From Corynebacterium sputi DSM 45148 (GTDB lineage Bacteria > Actinomycetota > Actinomycetes > Mycobacteriales > Mycobacteriaceae), in NCBI RefSeq assembly GCF_000427865.1, contig NZ_ATYV01000011.1, positions 1-64,000 of the forward strand: 64,000 bases of DNA, written 5' to 3'. Below are positions 6,921 to 15,409 of the stretch, piece by piece. Under the pieces are notes generated by a model that did not search any database, had not been told where the DNA came from, and was given only the letters and a program-made list of their open reading frames with translations. The stretch's first letter is position 1. The number at the start of each line of letters is the position of its first letter. Both the position numbers and the translations under genes were made by a program.

Positions 6921-9260
6921 CTACCGCTCCAGTACGACCTCCGTGATGCGGTGCAACAAGAATCGATGGACTTTTCCGCTAGCAGGGTCAATCGCGTCGA
7001 CCTGTCCACCGCCAACGGTCACCGGCCGTACCCGGCGGACCCCGGCAGTGCCATTGCGATCGACGAAACTGACGGTGACATCCAAGCCGGAGCGCACTGC
7101 TCGTTGGAGCAATGCCTGCGCCTGCTCTCCAGAGGCCCGGGAATCGGAATTAGGTTCGGCCTCGCGCTGGGAGGCCCGGTCGCCTTGGGTTAGCGTGTCG
7201 ACGGCCTTTGCGATCAGCGCCTCATCGACAGTCGGCCCGGTGGGCGCTGGGCTGCGTCGGGGCGCGGGAACACGGCTCGGTGCATCGGAGAGATCAAGCG
7301 TCGCCCCGGAGGCGTCTTCGGCAACGATCGGATGCCCGGCAGAGCGCAGGGTCTCAATAACCTGCGCTAATGGCACCTGGGAAATGACCACGGTATCGGC
7401 GAGTCGGCGCAGCCCTAGATGCTCGGCGTCCGGGGAGGCCATCACTGCGGCCAGCGCCGCAGCGTCGTCACATCTCAGGTAGCTGATCGCGGGGCCGCCG
7501 CGCAGCAGCCCGTGCCGGCGGGCAACATCGTCGACCAAGTACGTCAGCGACTGTGGCACCGGGCCCATCGACCGCTCGGTCAGGAAATCGCGGATCTCCG
7601 CGGCGGACGAACCCGCATCGAGGGCGCCGCGCACAGAAGCCTCCGTCACTCGATAAACACTTGCCATGCCCGGGGACTCCAGCACGGCAAACCGCGCAAG
7701 CATCGCACCCATCGCCGGTTCCGCCGGGCCTGGCACAAGAATCGTTTGGTCCGCCTGCGGAATCAGATAAGTCGCAGGCTGGGGGAGCAACGTGCCTAGC
7801 TTCCCGACGTACTCCTCATCCCCCAACTCCACAGCCGCCCGCCACGCCGTCGTCGCAGCAACCGCTCCCGACGACAACGTAACGACCAGGCCTAATGAAG
7901 TCAGCTCCGTGAGCACCTCCTGCAGTAGGTCATCACCAGTCCGGATCGACAACAAGGGACGACGCAAGGCCAGTTCCCCTCGAAGGTCCGATAGTGCGTT
8001 GTCGCCGGTGGGGATCAGGACGTCGGAAAGCATGGTTCGAAGCGCTGGCAATCCCGACAGCCGCGACTCTGGGGACAGCAAATGCGTGCCGTCGTGGACC
8101 GCCGCTGGATACTCCTCAGAGGTCCACACACCGTTGACGAGCATCGCCCACTGCTGTGCCGAGGTGCCGGATAAGAAGGTATCTGCAGCCTCAGTGGGCG
8201 CGAGATAATCTCCACCAGTGTCATTCTTCGGCAGTGGCTTCGGAGTGCCGACCGCGACCAACCCTGCGGACAATGCTGAGGCGAGATACCGAGGCAGCTC
8301 CGGCCCCATCTCCTCGGTCAAGCGGCGTTGCTCCCGGACACCAAGAGAACCGTCCTTCACTGTGCCGGCGGGACGGTCACCCAGAGCGCTCAGCAGCTCC
8401 CGCACACCACGGATGTGGTCCAAGACGTTGCCGACCGCCCTCTCATCAACGCGGTCAGCCGGAACCGTCTCGGGCTCACGAGGGCGCAAGGGCACCGGAA
8501 GCGACGGCAGCGGAATACCCCGCAAAACCGCGGCGACGACGGAGGGAAGGCGCACGGTCGAATCGTCCACGCGGTCCAGCAGTCCCAACGAGATCAACCG
8601 GGGGACTGGGAGGGAAGGATCCGCTGCCGGGTCTGCGTCCTTGGTCGTACCCAGTCCACCAGATTCGACGAGAGTCCCCAACAGCCGACGCTGCTTCGCA
8701 TCGGTGCCCTCGAGCGCATCGCGTACCTCCTCCGGCGACCGCTGACTCGCATCCGGAAGAATCCGCCACCCCGGAGGCAGTGACTCCCACACACCCGCGG
8801 CAACCATCAGGTGGTCAACATTCTCGGCTGTTGCCGCAGACTTTCTGGCACGACCGGAGAAGGCACCACTCGCGCCGGGCCCATCGCCATAAACGAGGCC
8901 CATCTGCCGAAGTTCGTCCATGGCCCCGCGAATGTGCGCGACGGTCGGTCGTTCCTTCAACGGGACGGCTGCGTCGGCCAAGGACTCCCGCACCATCGAG
9001 GCCACCGACTCTGCGGCCACGGCAGTGTCGTCTCCGCCGAGCCGGACGGCGGCTTCCAATGCAGCCAGGGCAGTCGCCGACAATTTCGGCAGTGCACGCT
9101 GGACTGACACCCGCAGCTGCAGACGCGCAGCCAAGACGTCCGTGGACTTCGGAGGTGGCGACACCACATCGGGGCGATGTCGCATCAATTCGGTCAGATA
9201 CGCATCATCCCGGGAGGTGAGCCACGTCCGAAATGGGGGGAAAGAAGAAGAGGAGTCCAT
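6921..9260 (-). CDS. Helicase-associated (XPB/Ssl2-like, Helicase_C_3) protein
   Basis: A 779-residue protein lacking Walker motifs. The architecture resembles actinobacterial proteins encoded beside XPB: a long helical N-terminus (FRTWLTSRDDAYLTELMRHRP), central repeats of winged-helix-like segments, and a Helicase_C_3-type region around residues 440-600 (YLIPQADQTILVPGP, VYRVTEASVRGALDAG, YLVDDVARRHGLLRGG). The C-terminus holds a WYL-like strand-rich part (VTVSFVDRNGTAGVRRVRPV). Likely a partner or regulator of the helicase; its biochemistry is unknown to me. It starts at ATG 9260 next to the divergent small gene at 9346. Confidence 0.8.
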   Translation of the reverse strand: MDSSSSFPPFRTWLTSRDDAYLTELMRHRPDVVSPPPKSTDVLAARLQLRVSVQRALPKLSATALAALEAAVRLGGDDTAVAAESVASMVRESLADAAVPLKERPTVAHIRGAMDELRQMGLVYGDGPGASGAFSGRARKSAATAENVDHLMVAAGVWESLPPGWRILPDASQRSPEEVRDALEGTDAKQRRLLGTLVESGGLGTTKDADPAADPSLPVPRLISLGLLDRVDDSTVRLPSVVAAVLRGIPLPSLPVPLRPREPETVPADRVDERAVGNVLDHIRGVRELLSALGDRPAGTVKDGSLGVREQRRLTEEMGPELPRYLASALSAGLVAVGTPKPLPKNDTGGDYLAPTEAADTFLSGTSAQQWAMLVNGVWTSEEYPAAVHDGTHLLSPESRLSGLPALRTMLSDVLIPTGDNALSDLRGELALRRPLLSIRTGDDLLQEVLTELTSLGLVVTLSSGAVAATTAWRAAVELGDEEYVGKLGTLLPQPATYLIPQADQTILVPGPAEPAMGAMLARFAVLESPGMASVYRVTEASVRGALDAGSSAAEIRDFLTERSMGPVPQSLTYLVDDVARRHGLLRGGPAISYLRCDDAAALAAVMASPDAEHLGLRRLADTVVISQVPLAQVIETLRSAGHPIVAEDASGATLDLSDAPSRVPAPRRSPAPTGPTVDEALIAKAVDTLTQGDRASQREAEPNSDSRASGEQAQALLQRAVRSGLDVTVSFVDRNGTAGVRRVRPVTVGGGQVDAIDPASGKVHRFLLHRITEVVLER

Positions 9261-9345
9261 AGTTGAGATCCAGGTTAGTGCCCCCGACGCACCGAAATCG
9301 CCCCGGGAGGTGACTTTTCACACGATGATCTGCGATGATGGACCC

Positions 9346-9531
9346 ATGTCGAAATCAGCTAAGAATTCCTTCGTTTCCCAGGGCTGGCCTGCAGTTGAGC
9401 CCGGCGACCACGCAGTCACCGAAATCCTCGCGCGCTACGCCGCCGCAGACTCACCGTTCGGTGAGATCGAATTCCCGGTTGACCCGGCCACGCTGTCGTA
9501 CGTGCAGCCGGTCACCGTCATCAACAAATAG
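9346..9531 (+). CDS. Small conserved actinobacterial protein
   Basis: A 61-residue acidic soluble protein starting MSKSAKNSFVSQGWP and ending YVQPVTVINK. No enzymatic motif. Small proteins of this kind sit beside the XPB-partner gene in related genera. The ATG at 9346 is chosen over the upstream in-frame ATG (9325) because a -10-like GATGAT (9334-9339) lies six bases before it and TGACTT (9311-9316) sits 17 bp upstream as a -35, which would make the message leaderless. Followed directly by a strong terminator. Confidence 0.75.
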   Translation: MSKSAKNSFVSQGWPAVEPGDHAVTEILARYAAADSPFGEIEFPVDPATLSYVQPVTVINK

Positions 9532-9589
9532 TCGTCCGGTCCAGGTTTCTTAGCTGGCCGGGGTGACATTCCGGTCAACCTGGTAAATA

Positions 9590-9628
9590 CCGCCCCGATT
9601 CCACCACTGCGGAGTCGGGGCGGTTTTG
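9590..9628 (+). terminator. Rho-independent terminator of the small gene
   Basis: CCGCCCCGA (9590-9598) pairs with TCGGGGCGG (9615-9623) and is followed by TTTTGT. Confidence 0.85.
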
Positions 9629-9681
9629 TATTCAGGGATAGAGATTGGGATCAGAGATTGATGGCCTTCAGCAGAAAGGCA

Positions 9682-9711
9682 ACAGCCCCCGAGCAAAAGC
9701 TCGGGGGCTGT
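9682..9711 (-). terminator. Terminator downstream of rpf
   Basis: A 13-bp perfect stem (9682-9694 with 9699-9711) closed by a four-base loop. On the minus strand the stem is followed by TTGCCTTT. It sits 33 bp past the rpf stop and could also stop readthrough from the plus strand. Confidence 0.85.
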
Positions 9712-9743
9712 CGTTCACTGCGATGCGCTCGATGCGCGGCGAC

Positions 9744-10376
9744 TTAGAACTGTGCGCGCAGCTGGTTGTAGAGGTCGGTGGCCTCAGCCGGAACCGGCAG
9801 GCCTGCGCTCTTGGCAGCGTCGGCGATGCTCTGGAAGGTGCCGTCCAGGTCCTTGATGCTGGTGGCATCCAGGAGAGCGGAGACGGAGCCGAGGTCAGCG
9901 CCGGAGAGCAGGCCCTGGATGTCGAGGGGCTCGGTGCCGGCAGCAGAGTTGTCGCCAGCCTCGGAGAAGGTGGCAGCCTCAGCGGTGCCCGGCTTCGGGC
10001 GCTCGGTGACGCCGGAGCTCAGGCCGAGCTGAGCGGAGCAGGAGGGCCATGCGCCCCAGCCCTGGGAAGCCAGGACCTTCTCTGCAACCCAGATCTGCTG
10101 CTCACGGGATGCCTGGTCTGCGGTCGGGGCGAACTCGCCGCCACCGTGACCGGTCCAGGTCTGCGGGTGGAACTGAAGTCCACCGTGGAAGCCGTTACCG
10201 GTGTTGATGCTCCAGTTTCCACCGGACTCGCACTCTGCGAGGCGGTCCCAGTCGGAGTACGGGGCTGCACCGGCGGTCGGTGCCAGGATTGCGGCGCCGG
10301 CGCCGAGAGCGATGCCTGCGGCTGCGACCTTGGCGGAGGTGGACACGGTGCGGTTCTTCTTGGCGTGACGAGCCAT
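9744..10376 (-). CDS. rpf: Resuscitation-promoting factor (Rpf), secreted muralytic enzyme
   Basis: A 210-residue exported protein. Residues 1-38 are a Sec signal peptide (AAAGIALGAGAAILAPTAGA). The Rpf domain (about 39-115) has the lysozyme/lytic-transglycosylase-like signature WDRLAECESGGNWSINT with the catalytic Glu, then GFHGGLQFHPQTW and ASREQQIWVAEKVLASQGW, and two Cys for the conserved disulfide. The C-terminal ~95 residues are a low-complexity helical tail. Rpfs cleave peptidoglycan and promote exit from dormancy. Start 10376 has AGAAGGAAA upstream; an in-frame extension to 10610 would run through the riboswitch and is rejected. The leader carries a probable c-di-AMP riboswitch and an MtrA-like site. 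Confidence 0.92.
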   Translation of the reverse strand: MARHAKKNRTVSTSAKVAAAGIALGAGAAILAPTAGAAPYSDWDRLAECESGGNWSINTGNGFHGGLQFHPQTWTGHGGGEFAPTADQASREQQIWVAEKVLASQGWGAWPSCSAQLGLSSGVTERPKPGTAEAATFSEAGDNSAAGTEPLDIQGLLSGADLGSVSALLDATSIKDLDGTFQSIADAAKSAGLPVPAEATDLYNQLRAQF

Positions 10377-10412
10377 GTGCTGAGGTTTCCTTCTCGTTGA
10401 TTTCTTGGAGTT

Positions 10413-10575
10413 CGCCGTCGGGGTTAGCTGTCGGGTTCGGGCGGGAAGGGGTGCCCGGCAGACCGCGAACGGTCCATCTTCACCCCGAGGCCCCCGGAGG
10501 GGCCAGTCCGGGGAGTTCGGCAGATGCTTCTCTCTCCGGTGGTTTCCCCGACCCCGTCCACGGTTCAGGTGTTCC
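10413..10575 (-). promoter_or_regulatory. Probable ydaO-type (c-di-AMP) riboswitch in the rpf leader
   Basis: Read on the minus strand the leader contains, in order, GGGGAAACCACCGGAG, then CGGGGTGAAG, then GAACCCGACAGCTAACCCCG, the conserved blocks of actinobacterial ydaO riboswitches, which frequently precede rpf/NlpC cell-wall genes. A GC-rich hairpin (GGCCCCTCCGGGGGCC) lies between them. The 3' block ends about 37 nt before the start codon. Assignment is from remembered consensus; boundaries are approximate. Confidence 0.7.
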
Positions 10576-10663
10576 TGTGAAGTTTTGCGTTGCTCGGGCT
10601 CAGTGCACATCCCTGGACGGGGTTGGGCGAAAGGATGAGGTGTCCCGCGCTTCGAAACCCACC

Positions 10664-10681
10664 GTAACGGTTTGTAACGGA
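10664..10681 (-). promoter_or_regulatory. MtrA-like direct repeat upstream of rpf
   Basis: On the plus strand GTAACGGT (10664-10671) and GTAACGGA (10674-10681) form an 8-bp direct repeat spaced by 2 bp. This matches the form described for C. glutamicum MtrA boxes (loosely conserved 8-bp repeats 2-3 bp apart), and cell-wall hydrolase and rpf genes are known MtrA targets. It lies about 290 bp upstream of the rpf start, beyond the riboswitch. Confidence 0.45.
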
Positions 10682-10969
10682 ATAGTCACGCTGTCCCGAT
10701 GAAAACTTGCTGAGAATCTCGGTTTAGTCTCGTTTTGGCTGCGGATCCTGCGCAGAAATGCCTGTTCATAGCCATAATCGGGTATATCCTGAGAATTCTT
10801 CGACCTCTACCCCGTTAACGACTCCAGATCGTTATCAAAGGCTTCTCGGCAAATCGCCAGGCCAGTATGGCGCGGAGGTGCTGCGCTCAGATCGGCTAAA
10901 CTATCCGGTTCAGGTTCGGTTGGCCCATAACCCGTGGGCGCCGACGAATTCAGTCCGTTGAAAGGTGTG

Positions 10970-11395
10970 ATGACGGTGCCCATCGGCAAGATCAGGTGGT
11001 ACGACAAGGACCGCGGTTTCGGCTTCGTGTCCAACCCCGGTGCCGAGGATGTGTACGTGGGAAGTTCTGTACTTCCGGACGGTGTGGAGGAACTCCGCAA
11101 GGGGCAGCGAATCGAATACGACTTCGCGGACGGGCGACCCGGCCCGCAGGCACTTCGTATCGATATTTTGGAGGACTCAACTCCGCGGCGCGGTGGTGGC
11201 ACCGGTGGATCCTCTGGAAGTTCTGCTCCGCGAAAGCACAATGCGGAAGAACTCAACGGGATGATCTCGGACATGATTTCCATGCTCGAGGCTGGGGTCC
11301 AGCAGGACCTTCGTGCCGGTCGGTTCCCGGACCGGAAGATCGGAAGGCAAACCGCGGACGTGCTCCGCGCGGTAGCTAAGGAACTCGACCGCTAG
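10970..11395 (+). CDS. Cold-shock-domain protein with C-terminal helical extension
   Basis: A 141-residue protein. Residues 1-66 are a cold-shock domain: MTVPIGKIRWYDKDRGFGFV carries the RNP1-like KDRGFGFV, followed by EDVYVGSSVLPDG and LRKGQRIEYDF. A Gly/Ser-rich linker (RRGGGTGGSSGSSAPR) leads to a helical C-terminal domain of about 55 residues. This long CspB-type architecture is usual in corynebacteria and mycobacteria; single-domain Csp proteins are about 67 residues. It would bind single-stranded RNA/DNA. ATG 10970 (or GTG 10967) follows GAAAGG at short spacing. Confidence 0.88.
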   Translation: MTVPIGKIRWYDKDRGFGFVSNPGAEDVYVGSSVLPDGVEELRKGQRIEYDFADGRPGPQALRIDILEDSTPRRGGGTGGSSGSSAPRKHNAEELNGMISDMISMLEAGVQQDLRAGRFPDRKIGRQTADVLRAVAKELDR

Positions 11396-11410
11396 CCCGT
11401 TGGCCGCCAG

Positions 11411-11992
11411 TTATTCGCTGGCGGCGTTCTGCGACTCGTCCGAGGTCTCAGCGCCGGCGGAGTTCTGCGCTGCGTTGCTATTGGCCAGGGACCACGTGAT
11501 TCCGTACGTGGTTTCCTCGCCAGCCTCATTGAGGCCAACAACAGTGGTAGATACCTCTACAACCGCCAGCGGGGACTGCTCACCGGCGACCTCAGTCGAA
11601 CCGGGGACGCTCTCGGTCTCGGTGCTACCGGGACGGTGCGTGGTCGAGAGGTTCCGGGAGTCATCGTCGTAGAACCGCTGGAGGGTCCACGTGTTGGAGG
11701 CAACCTCCGTGGTCACCTGGACGTCGGCGTACTGGTCGTTTTCGAGGGTTACCGTCTCGATGTTGTCCTCGTCGGTGGTGCAGCCGTCGCTCTCGAACAT
11801 GTCGCACACGCGGTACGGGAGGATCTCCACCTGCTCGTCACCAATTGAGACGGTCATCGTTTCTGCGTACGGGTCGGCCATCGGCCGCTCCTGCAGCTGT
11901 GAGGTGTAGTACGCCACGCCAGTGATGAGCACTCCGATGCCGACGATCAACCCCAGGAGGATCAGCGGCTTTCTGGATTTGGCTTTCGCCAT
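11411..11992 (-). CDS. Membrane-anchored extracytoplasmic protein (DUF2771-like)
   Basis: A 193-residue protein with a basic N-terminus (MAKAKSRKP) and one signal-anchor segment (LILLGLIVGIGVLITGVAYY, residues 10-29). The outside domain has a Cys pair (YRVCDMFESDGCTTD) and ends in an acidic Ser/Asn-rich tail. It resembles actinobacterial DUF2771 proteins; function unknown. ATG 11992 is chosen because GGGAG lies six bases upstream on the minus strand; the longer frame to 12130 overlaps the next gene. The glutaminyl cyclase-like gene lies 68 bp upstream on the same strand. Confidence 0.75.
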   Translation of the reverse strand: MAKAKSRKPLILLGLIVGIGVLITGVAYYTSQLQERPMADPYAETMTVSIGDEQVEILPYRVCDMFESDGCTTDEDNIETVTLENDQYADVQVTTEVASNTWTLQRFYDDDSRNLSTTHRPGSTETESVPGSTEVAGEQSPLAVVEVSTTVVGLNEAGEETTYGITWSLANSNAAQNSAGAETSDESQNAASE

Positions 11993-12060
11993 CAATGGCT
12001 CCCATCGTTGCGGCAAGTCAGTCAACCGGATTGCAGTGTAGTGGCGGCGCCTGAGTGAAA

Positions 12061-12918
12061 TTATTGGGGTGGCTGAGTGTTTCCTTGGGAATTTTCCGAA
12101 GTGAAGCGCACTTCGAACAGCGTCGGCCACAGCTTGCCGGTCAAGAAGTACCTGTCTGTGCCGGGTATATGTGCGATTCCATTGAGGACGTCAGCGGTCG
12201 ATTCGGCGCCGTCCGGCAGCATTTCCCGCAGTGCGGACGCATCAGCGATTGCCGTGACTTCCCCCGTTTCGGGGTCGATTCGGACGATCTCGTCGGAGTA
12301 CCAGATGTTGGCCCAGACCTCGCGGCCGGATTCCGGGGTCTCCACGCACTCCAGTTCATTGATTTGTGTGATCGGTGTGCCGGCGGAGGTTACTGAGCGG
12401 GTGCCAGTCACTTCAAAAGTCTCGGGATCTCTGAACTGAAGGGTGTCAGTGCCGTCCGAATGGACGAGGGTGTTGTCGAAGGAACAGATGCCCCAGCCCT
12501 CGCCGTGGTAAAGCACGCGGTTTTTCTCCTCGAGCGTGACCGCGTCACGCTCCAGTGCGACTCCGCTCTGCCACGTCAACTGCCATACCGAATCACCGTG
12601 GCGAGTGATGCCTTCGCCGAAATGGTCCGGGTCGAGGCCATGCGAATCGGTCACCTGTCCGTCTTCTTCGACTCGGTAGATCCGTGACTCGCCCTCCAAA
12701 CCAGTGCCAACCAACAATGACCCGTCCTCGTCGACCTCCAGGCCCTGAGTAAAGGACGTCTCGTCGAACGGCTGCTCGCTGAGAACCTCGATATTCAGGC
12801 GGGGAACAGAGTCCCCGACATCCGGTGACGCCCGCTGGTCTGCACAGGAGACCAAAAGCGCACCCGCAATGACGACGGGGATAAGAGGGCGAGCGGTGAG
12901 CGGTCGAATGCCGGACAT
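12061..12918 (-). CDS. Glutaminyl-peptide cyclotransferase, lipoprotein
   Basis: A 285-residue protein of the beta-propeller glutamine cyclotransferase family (plant/bacterial type). The signal peptide ends in a lipobox (VVIAGALLVSCADQ), so it is lipid-anchored outside the membrane. Family motifs: SFTQGLEVDEDGSLLVGTG, ITRHGDSVWQLTW, WGICSFDNTLVHSDGTDTLQF, ITQINELECVE, VLNGIAHIPGTDRYFLTGK, WPTLFEVRF. The enzyme class forms N-terminal pyroglutamate on peptides. A -10-like TAGAAT (12930-12925, minus) lies six bases before ATG 12918, so the message should be leaderless. Confidence 0.88.
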   Translation of the reverse strand: MSGIRPLTARPLIPVVIAGALLVSCADQRASPDVGDSVPRLNIEVLSEQPFDETSFTQGLEVDEDGSLLVGTGLEGESRIYRVEEDGQVTDSHGLDPDHFGEGITRHGDSVWQLTWQSGVALERDAVTLEEKNRVLYHGEGWGICSFDNTLVHSDGTDTLQFRDPETFEVTGTRSVTSAGTPITQINELECVETPESGREVWANIWYSDEIVRIDPETGEVTAIADASALREMLPDGAESTADVLNGIAHIPGTDRYFLTGKLWPTLFEVRFTSENSQGNTQPPQ

Positions 12919-12924
12919 GCAGAC

Positions 12925-12934
12925 ATTCTAGAAT
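12925..12934. promoter_or_regulatory. Overlapping back-to-back -10 elements (ATTCTAGAAT)
   Basis: The palindrome ATTCTAGAAT gives TAGAAT on both strands: 12929-12934 on plus, seven bases before GTG 12942, and 12930-12925 on minus, six bases before ATG 12918. Two divergent leaderless promoters would share this 10-bp core and could not be occupied simultaneously. Confidence 0.6.
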
Positions 12935-12941
12935 GGGAGCC

Positions 12942-13679
12942 GTGAGTGAATCCCGGAACCGACCCAACCGCCGCCGACGTCGACGGGGCCGCGGTGGGAA
13001 TGGTCCTGTCCTTGGTGGCCCAGCGATCGACATCGCCCGCGAGGCCATTGACGACATGGGGGAGGGCGATGCTGGAGACCACAGTGGCGTAAACCTCATC
13101 GAACCAGGTGTCGCCGTCCATCGGTTCCAGGCGGACCGCCCTGGCTACCGCGGATGGGAGTGGCACGTTGTCGTCGCCTGCGCGAAGGACAGCGACCATG
13201 TCACCGTCAGCGAAGTTGCGCTCGTTCCCGGCGACCGCGCACTGAAGGCCCCCGAATGGGTTCCCTATGAGGATCGCCTGCTTCCAGGGGACCTCGGGCC
13301 TCGCGACCTGCTGCCGCCGTCCTCTGATGACCCGCGGCTGACGCCAGGGCCGCCGGAAGATCGAGAGCTGTCCGACGTCGGTTTGTCCGAGGCCGCCACC
13401 CGCTGGAGCGCCCCGGAGGCCGAGACCGGGCCCTCCAGCGACTTCGCCCGAGAGGCCATCCGATGCTGCGGGACCTGCGCGTTCATGGTGCCGTTGACCG
13501 GCGCACTTGGAGAGGAATACGGTGCCTGCACTAACGAGTGGGCGTTCGACGGCAGCGTGGTCCACCACGGTCACGGCTGCGGCGCTCATTCGGCCACACC
13601 GGAGGTCATCGGCGAAGGCATCAGCGACCGAGAGGTGTGGGAAGACGTCCAGTCAATGGGACCCGGCGCTACCCGCTAA
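12942..13679 (+). CDS. DUF3027 family protein
   Basis: A 245-residue protein. A very basic N-terminus (RNRPNRRRRRRGRGG) precedes a domain with GYRGWEWHVVVACAKDSDHVTVSEVALVPG, a conserved block of DUF3027. The C-terminal part has CCGTCAFMVPLTGALGEEYGACTNEW and HHGHGCGAHS, a Cys/His cluster that could bind a metal. Start GTG 12942 is preferred over ATG 12933 because the upstream ATG lies within the -10 hexamer. Function unknown; divergent from the cyclotransferase gene. Confidence 0.82.
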   Translation: MSESRNRPNRRRRRRGRGGNGPVLGGPAIDIAREAIDDMGEGDAGDHSGVNLIEPGVAVHRFQADRPGYRGWEWHVVVACAKDSDHVTVSEVALVPGDRALKAPEWVPYEDRLLPGDLGPRDLLPPSSDDPRLTPGPPEDRELSDVGLSEAATRWSAPEAETGPSSDFAREAIRCCGTCAFMVPLTGALGEEYGACTNEWAFDGSVVHHGHGCGAHSATPEVIGEGISDREVWEDVQSMGPGATR

Positions 13680-13891
13680 TAGCCAACGCGACCTGGCAGA
13701 TATAGGTGTCATGGTCATGAGGGGCAGCCGGCGCAATTGCCCTGCCTAGTTGCCAGTATGTAAACGGCGCTGAACTTATTTGCTCGGTTGCTTCCAGGGT
13801 GCGACTCTGTCTTTCTGTAAGCTGTGTCAGCCTTGAGGATGTTCAGGCTCGACACGGCATAAGACCGCATCGAGTAGGGAGCATCGCCGAA

Positions 13892-15409
13892 GTGAGCGAG
13901 AACAACAGCGCCGGGGGAGACAACGCCGCGGCCGACAAGACGGTGGCTGCACCGACAGCCCCGGAGAACCGGTCATGGGTGGATCGGTACTTCCACATCA
14001 CTGAGCGCGGTTCGACCCCGGGCACGGAGATCCGCGCCGGCGTCGTCACGTTCTTCGCGATGGCGTACATCATCCTGCTGAACCCGCTGATTATCGGCAC
14101 TGTCGCCGATATCAACGGTGACACCCTGGGCATCGCCCCGGTTGCCGCAGTGACCGCCTTCGCCGCCGGTGTCATGACTTTGGCGTTCGGTATTTTCGCC
14201 AAGTATCCCTTCGGTATGGCTGCCGGACTCGGCATCAACACCCTGGTCGCGGTGACATTCGTCGCTACCAAGGGCCTGACCTGGCCAGAAGCCATGGGCT
14301 TGGTGGTGCTCAACGGCATCATCATCGTGATCCTCGCGGTCACGGGTTTCCGCTCTGCCGTGTTCAATGCCATTCCTTCCTCGATGAAGGCCGCGATCGC
14401 CGTGGGCATTGGCCTGTTCATTGCAATGATCGGTTTCGTCGACGGTGGCCTGGTCCGCCGGATGCCTGATGAGGCTGGCACGACCGTCCCAGTGCAGCTC
14501 GGTATCGATGGTCAGATCGCTTCATGGCCGACGCTCGTCTTCATCCTCGGCATCTTCATCTGTGGTGCCTTGGTCGCGAAGAACGTCCGCGGTGGCCTGT
14601 TCATCGGCATCGTGATTAACACGATCATCGCCCTGGTCGTGGAGGCGGTCACCGATTCCGGTGCATCCTTCGAAGACGGCGAAGCCAACCCCAGCGGTTG
14701 GTCGCTCGCCGTGCCGCAGACCCCGGACTCCTTCGGTGGACTGCCGGACCTGCACCTGCTCGGCGCCATCGACCTGGTCGGCGCGTTCACTCGCATCGGT
14801 GTCATCGCAGCCACGATGCTGGTCTTCACCCTGGTCCTCGCGAATTTCTTCGACGCGATGGGCACGATGACCGGCCTGGCCAAGCAGGCCGGAATGGCAG
14901 ATAAGGACGGCAACCTGCCGGACATGAAGCGTGCACTGGTTGTTGAGGGCGCTGGCGCCGTCGTCGGTGGTGCTTCCTCGGCTTCCTCGAACACTGTGTT
15001 CGTCGATTCCGCTGCCGGCATTGTTGACGGTGCTCGCACGGGTCTGGCCAACGTCATCACTGGTGTGCTGTTCCTGCTGGCGATGTTCTTCACCCCGCTC
15101 TACGAGATGGTGCCGATCGAGGCCGCCGCCCCGGTGCTGGTCATCGTCGGCGCCATGATGATGGGCCAGGTCCGTGACATCGACTTCTCGAACATGACGA
15201 TCGCCCTGCCTGCGTTCCTCACGATCGTGATCATGCCGTTCACCTACTCCATCGCCAACGGTATCGGCGCAGGCTTCGTCGCCTTCGCTCTGATGGCACT
15301 GCTCAGCGGAAAGGGCCGCACGGTCCACCCGCTGATCTACGTGATCGCCGCGCTGTTCCTCGTGTATTTCGCGGTGGATCCGGTCACCGACTTCCTCACT
15401 GGCCTGTGA
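13892..15409 (+). CDS. NCS2-family purine (guanine/hypoxanthine/adenine) permease
   Basis: A 505-residue AzgA/PbuG-type member of the nucleobase-cation symporter-2 family with about 12-14 membrane segments. Signature regions: VTFFAMAYIILLNPLII at the first segment, KYPFGMAAGLGINTLVA, VLANFFDAMGTMTGLAKQAG, and GASSASSNTVFVDSAAGI. It imports purine bases with protons. Start GTG 13892 follows GGGAG ten bases upstream. The TrmH gene begins inside its stop codon (TGATG), so the two are translationally coupled. Confidence 0.9.
   Translation: MSENNSAGGDNAAADKTVAAPTAPENRSWVDRYFHITERGSTPGTEIRAGVVTFFAMAYIILLNPLIIGTVADINGDTLGIAPVAAVTAFAAGVMTLAFGIFAKYPFGMAAGLGINTLVAVTFVATKGLTWPEAMGLVVLNGIIIVILAVTGFRSAVFNAIPSSMKAAIAVGIGLFIAMIGFVDGGLVRRMPDEAGTTVPVQLGIDGQIASWPTLVFILGIFICGALVAKNVRGGLFIGIVINTIIALVVEAVTDSGASFEDGEANPSGWSLAVPQTPDSFGGLPDLHLLGAIDLVGAFTRIGVIAATMLVFTLVLANFFDAMGTMTGLAKQAGMADKDGNLPDMKRALVVEGAGAVVGGASSASSNTVFVDSAAGIVDGARTGLANVITGVLFLLAMFFTPLYEMVPIEAAAPVLVIVGAMMMGQVRDIDFSNMTIALPAFLTIVIMPFTYSIANGIGAGFVAFALMALLSGKGRTVHPLIYVIAALFLVYFAVDPVTDFLTGL

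Larger units (their letters stand above)
10377..10969. other. 593-bp divergent regulatory region rpf / cold-shock gene
   Basis: No gene is supported here. It holds the rpf leader riboswitch (10413-10575), the MtrA-like repeat (10664-10681), and a less GC-rich stretch (10700-10815). The promoter of the cold-shock-domain gene must lie before 10960, but I could not pick it with confidence. Confidence 0.7.
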
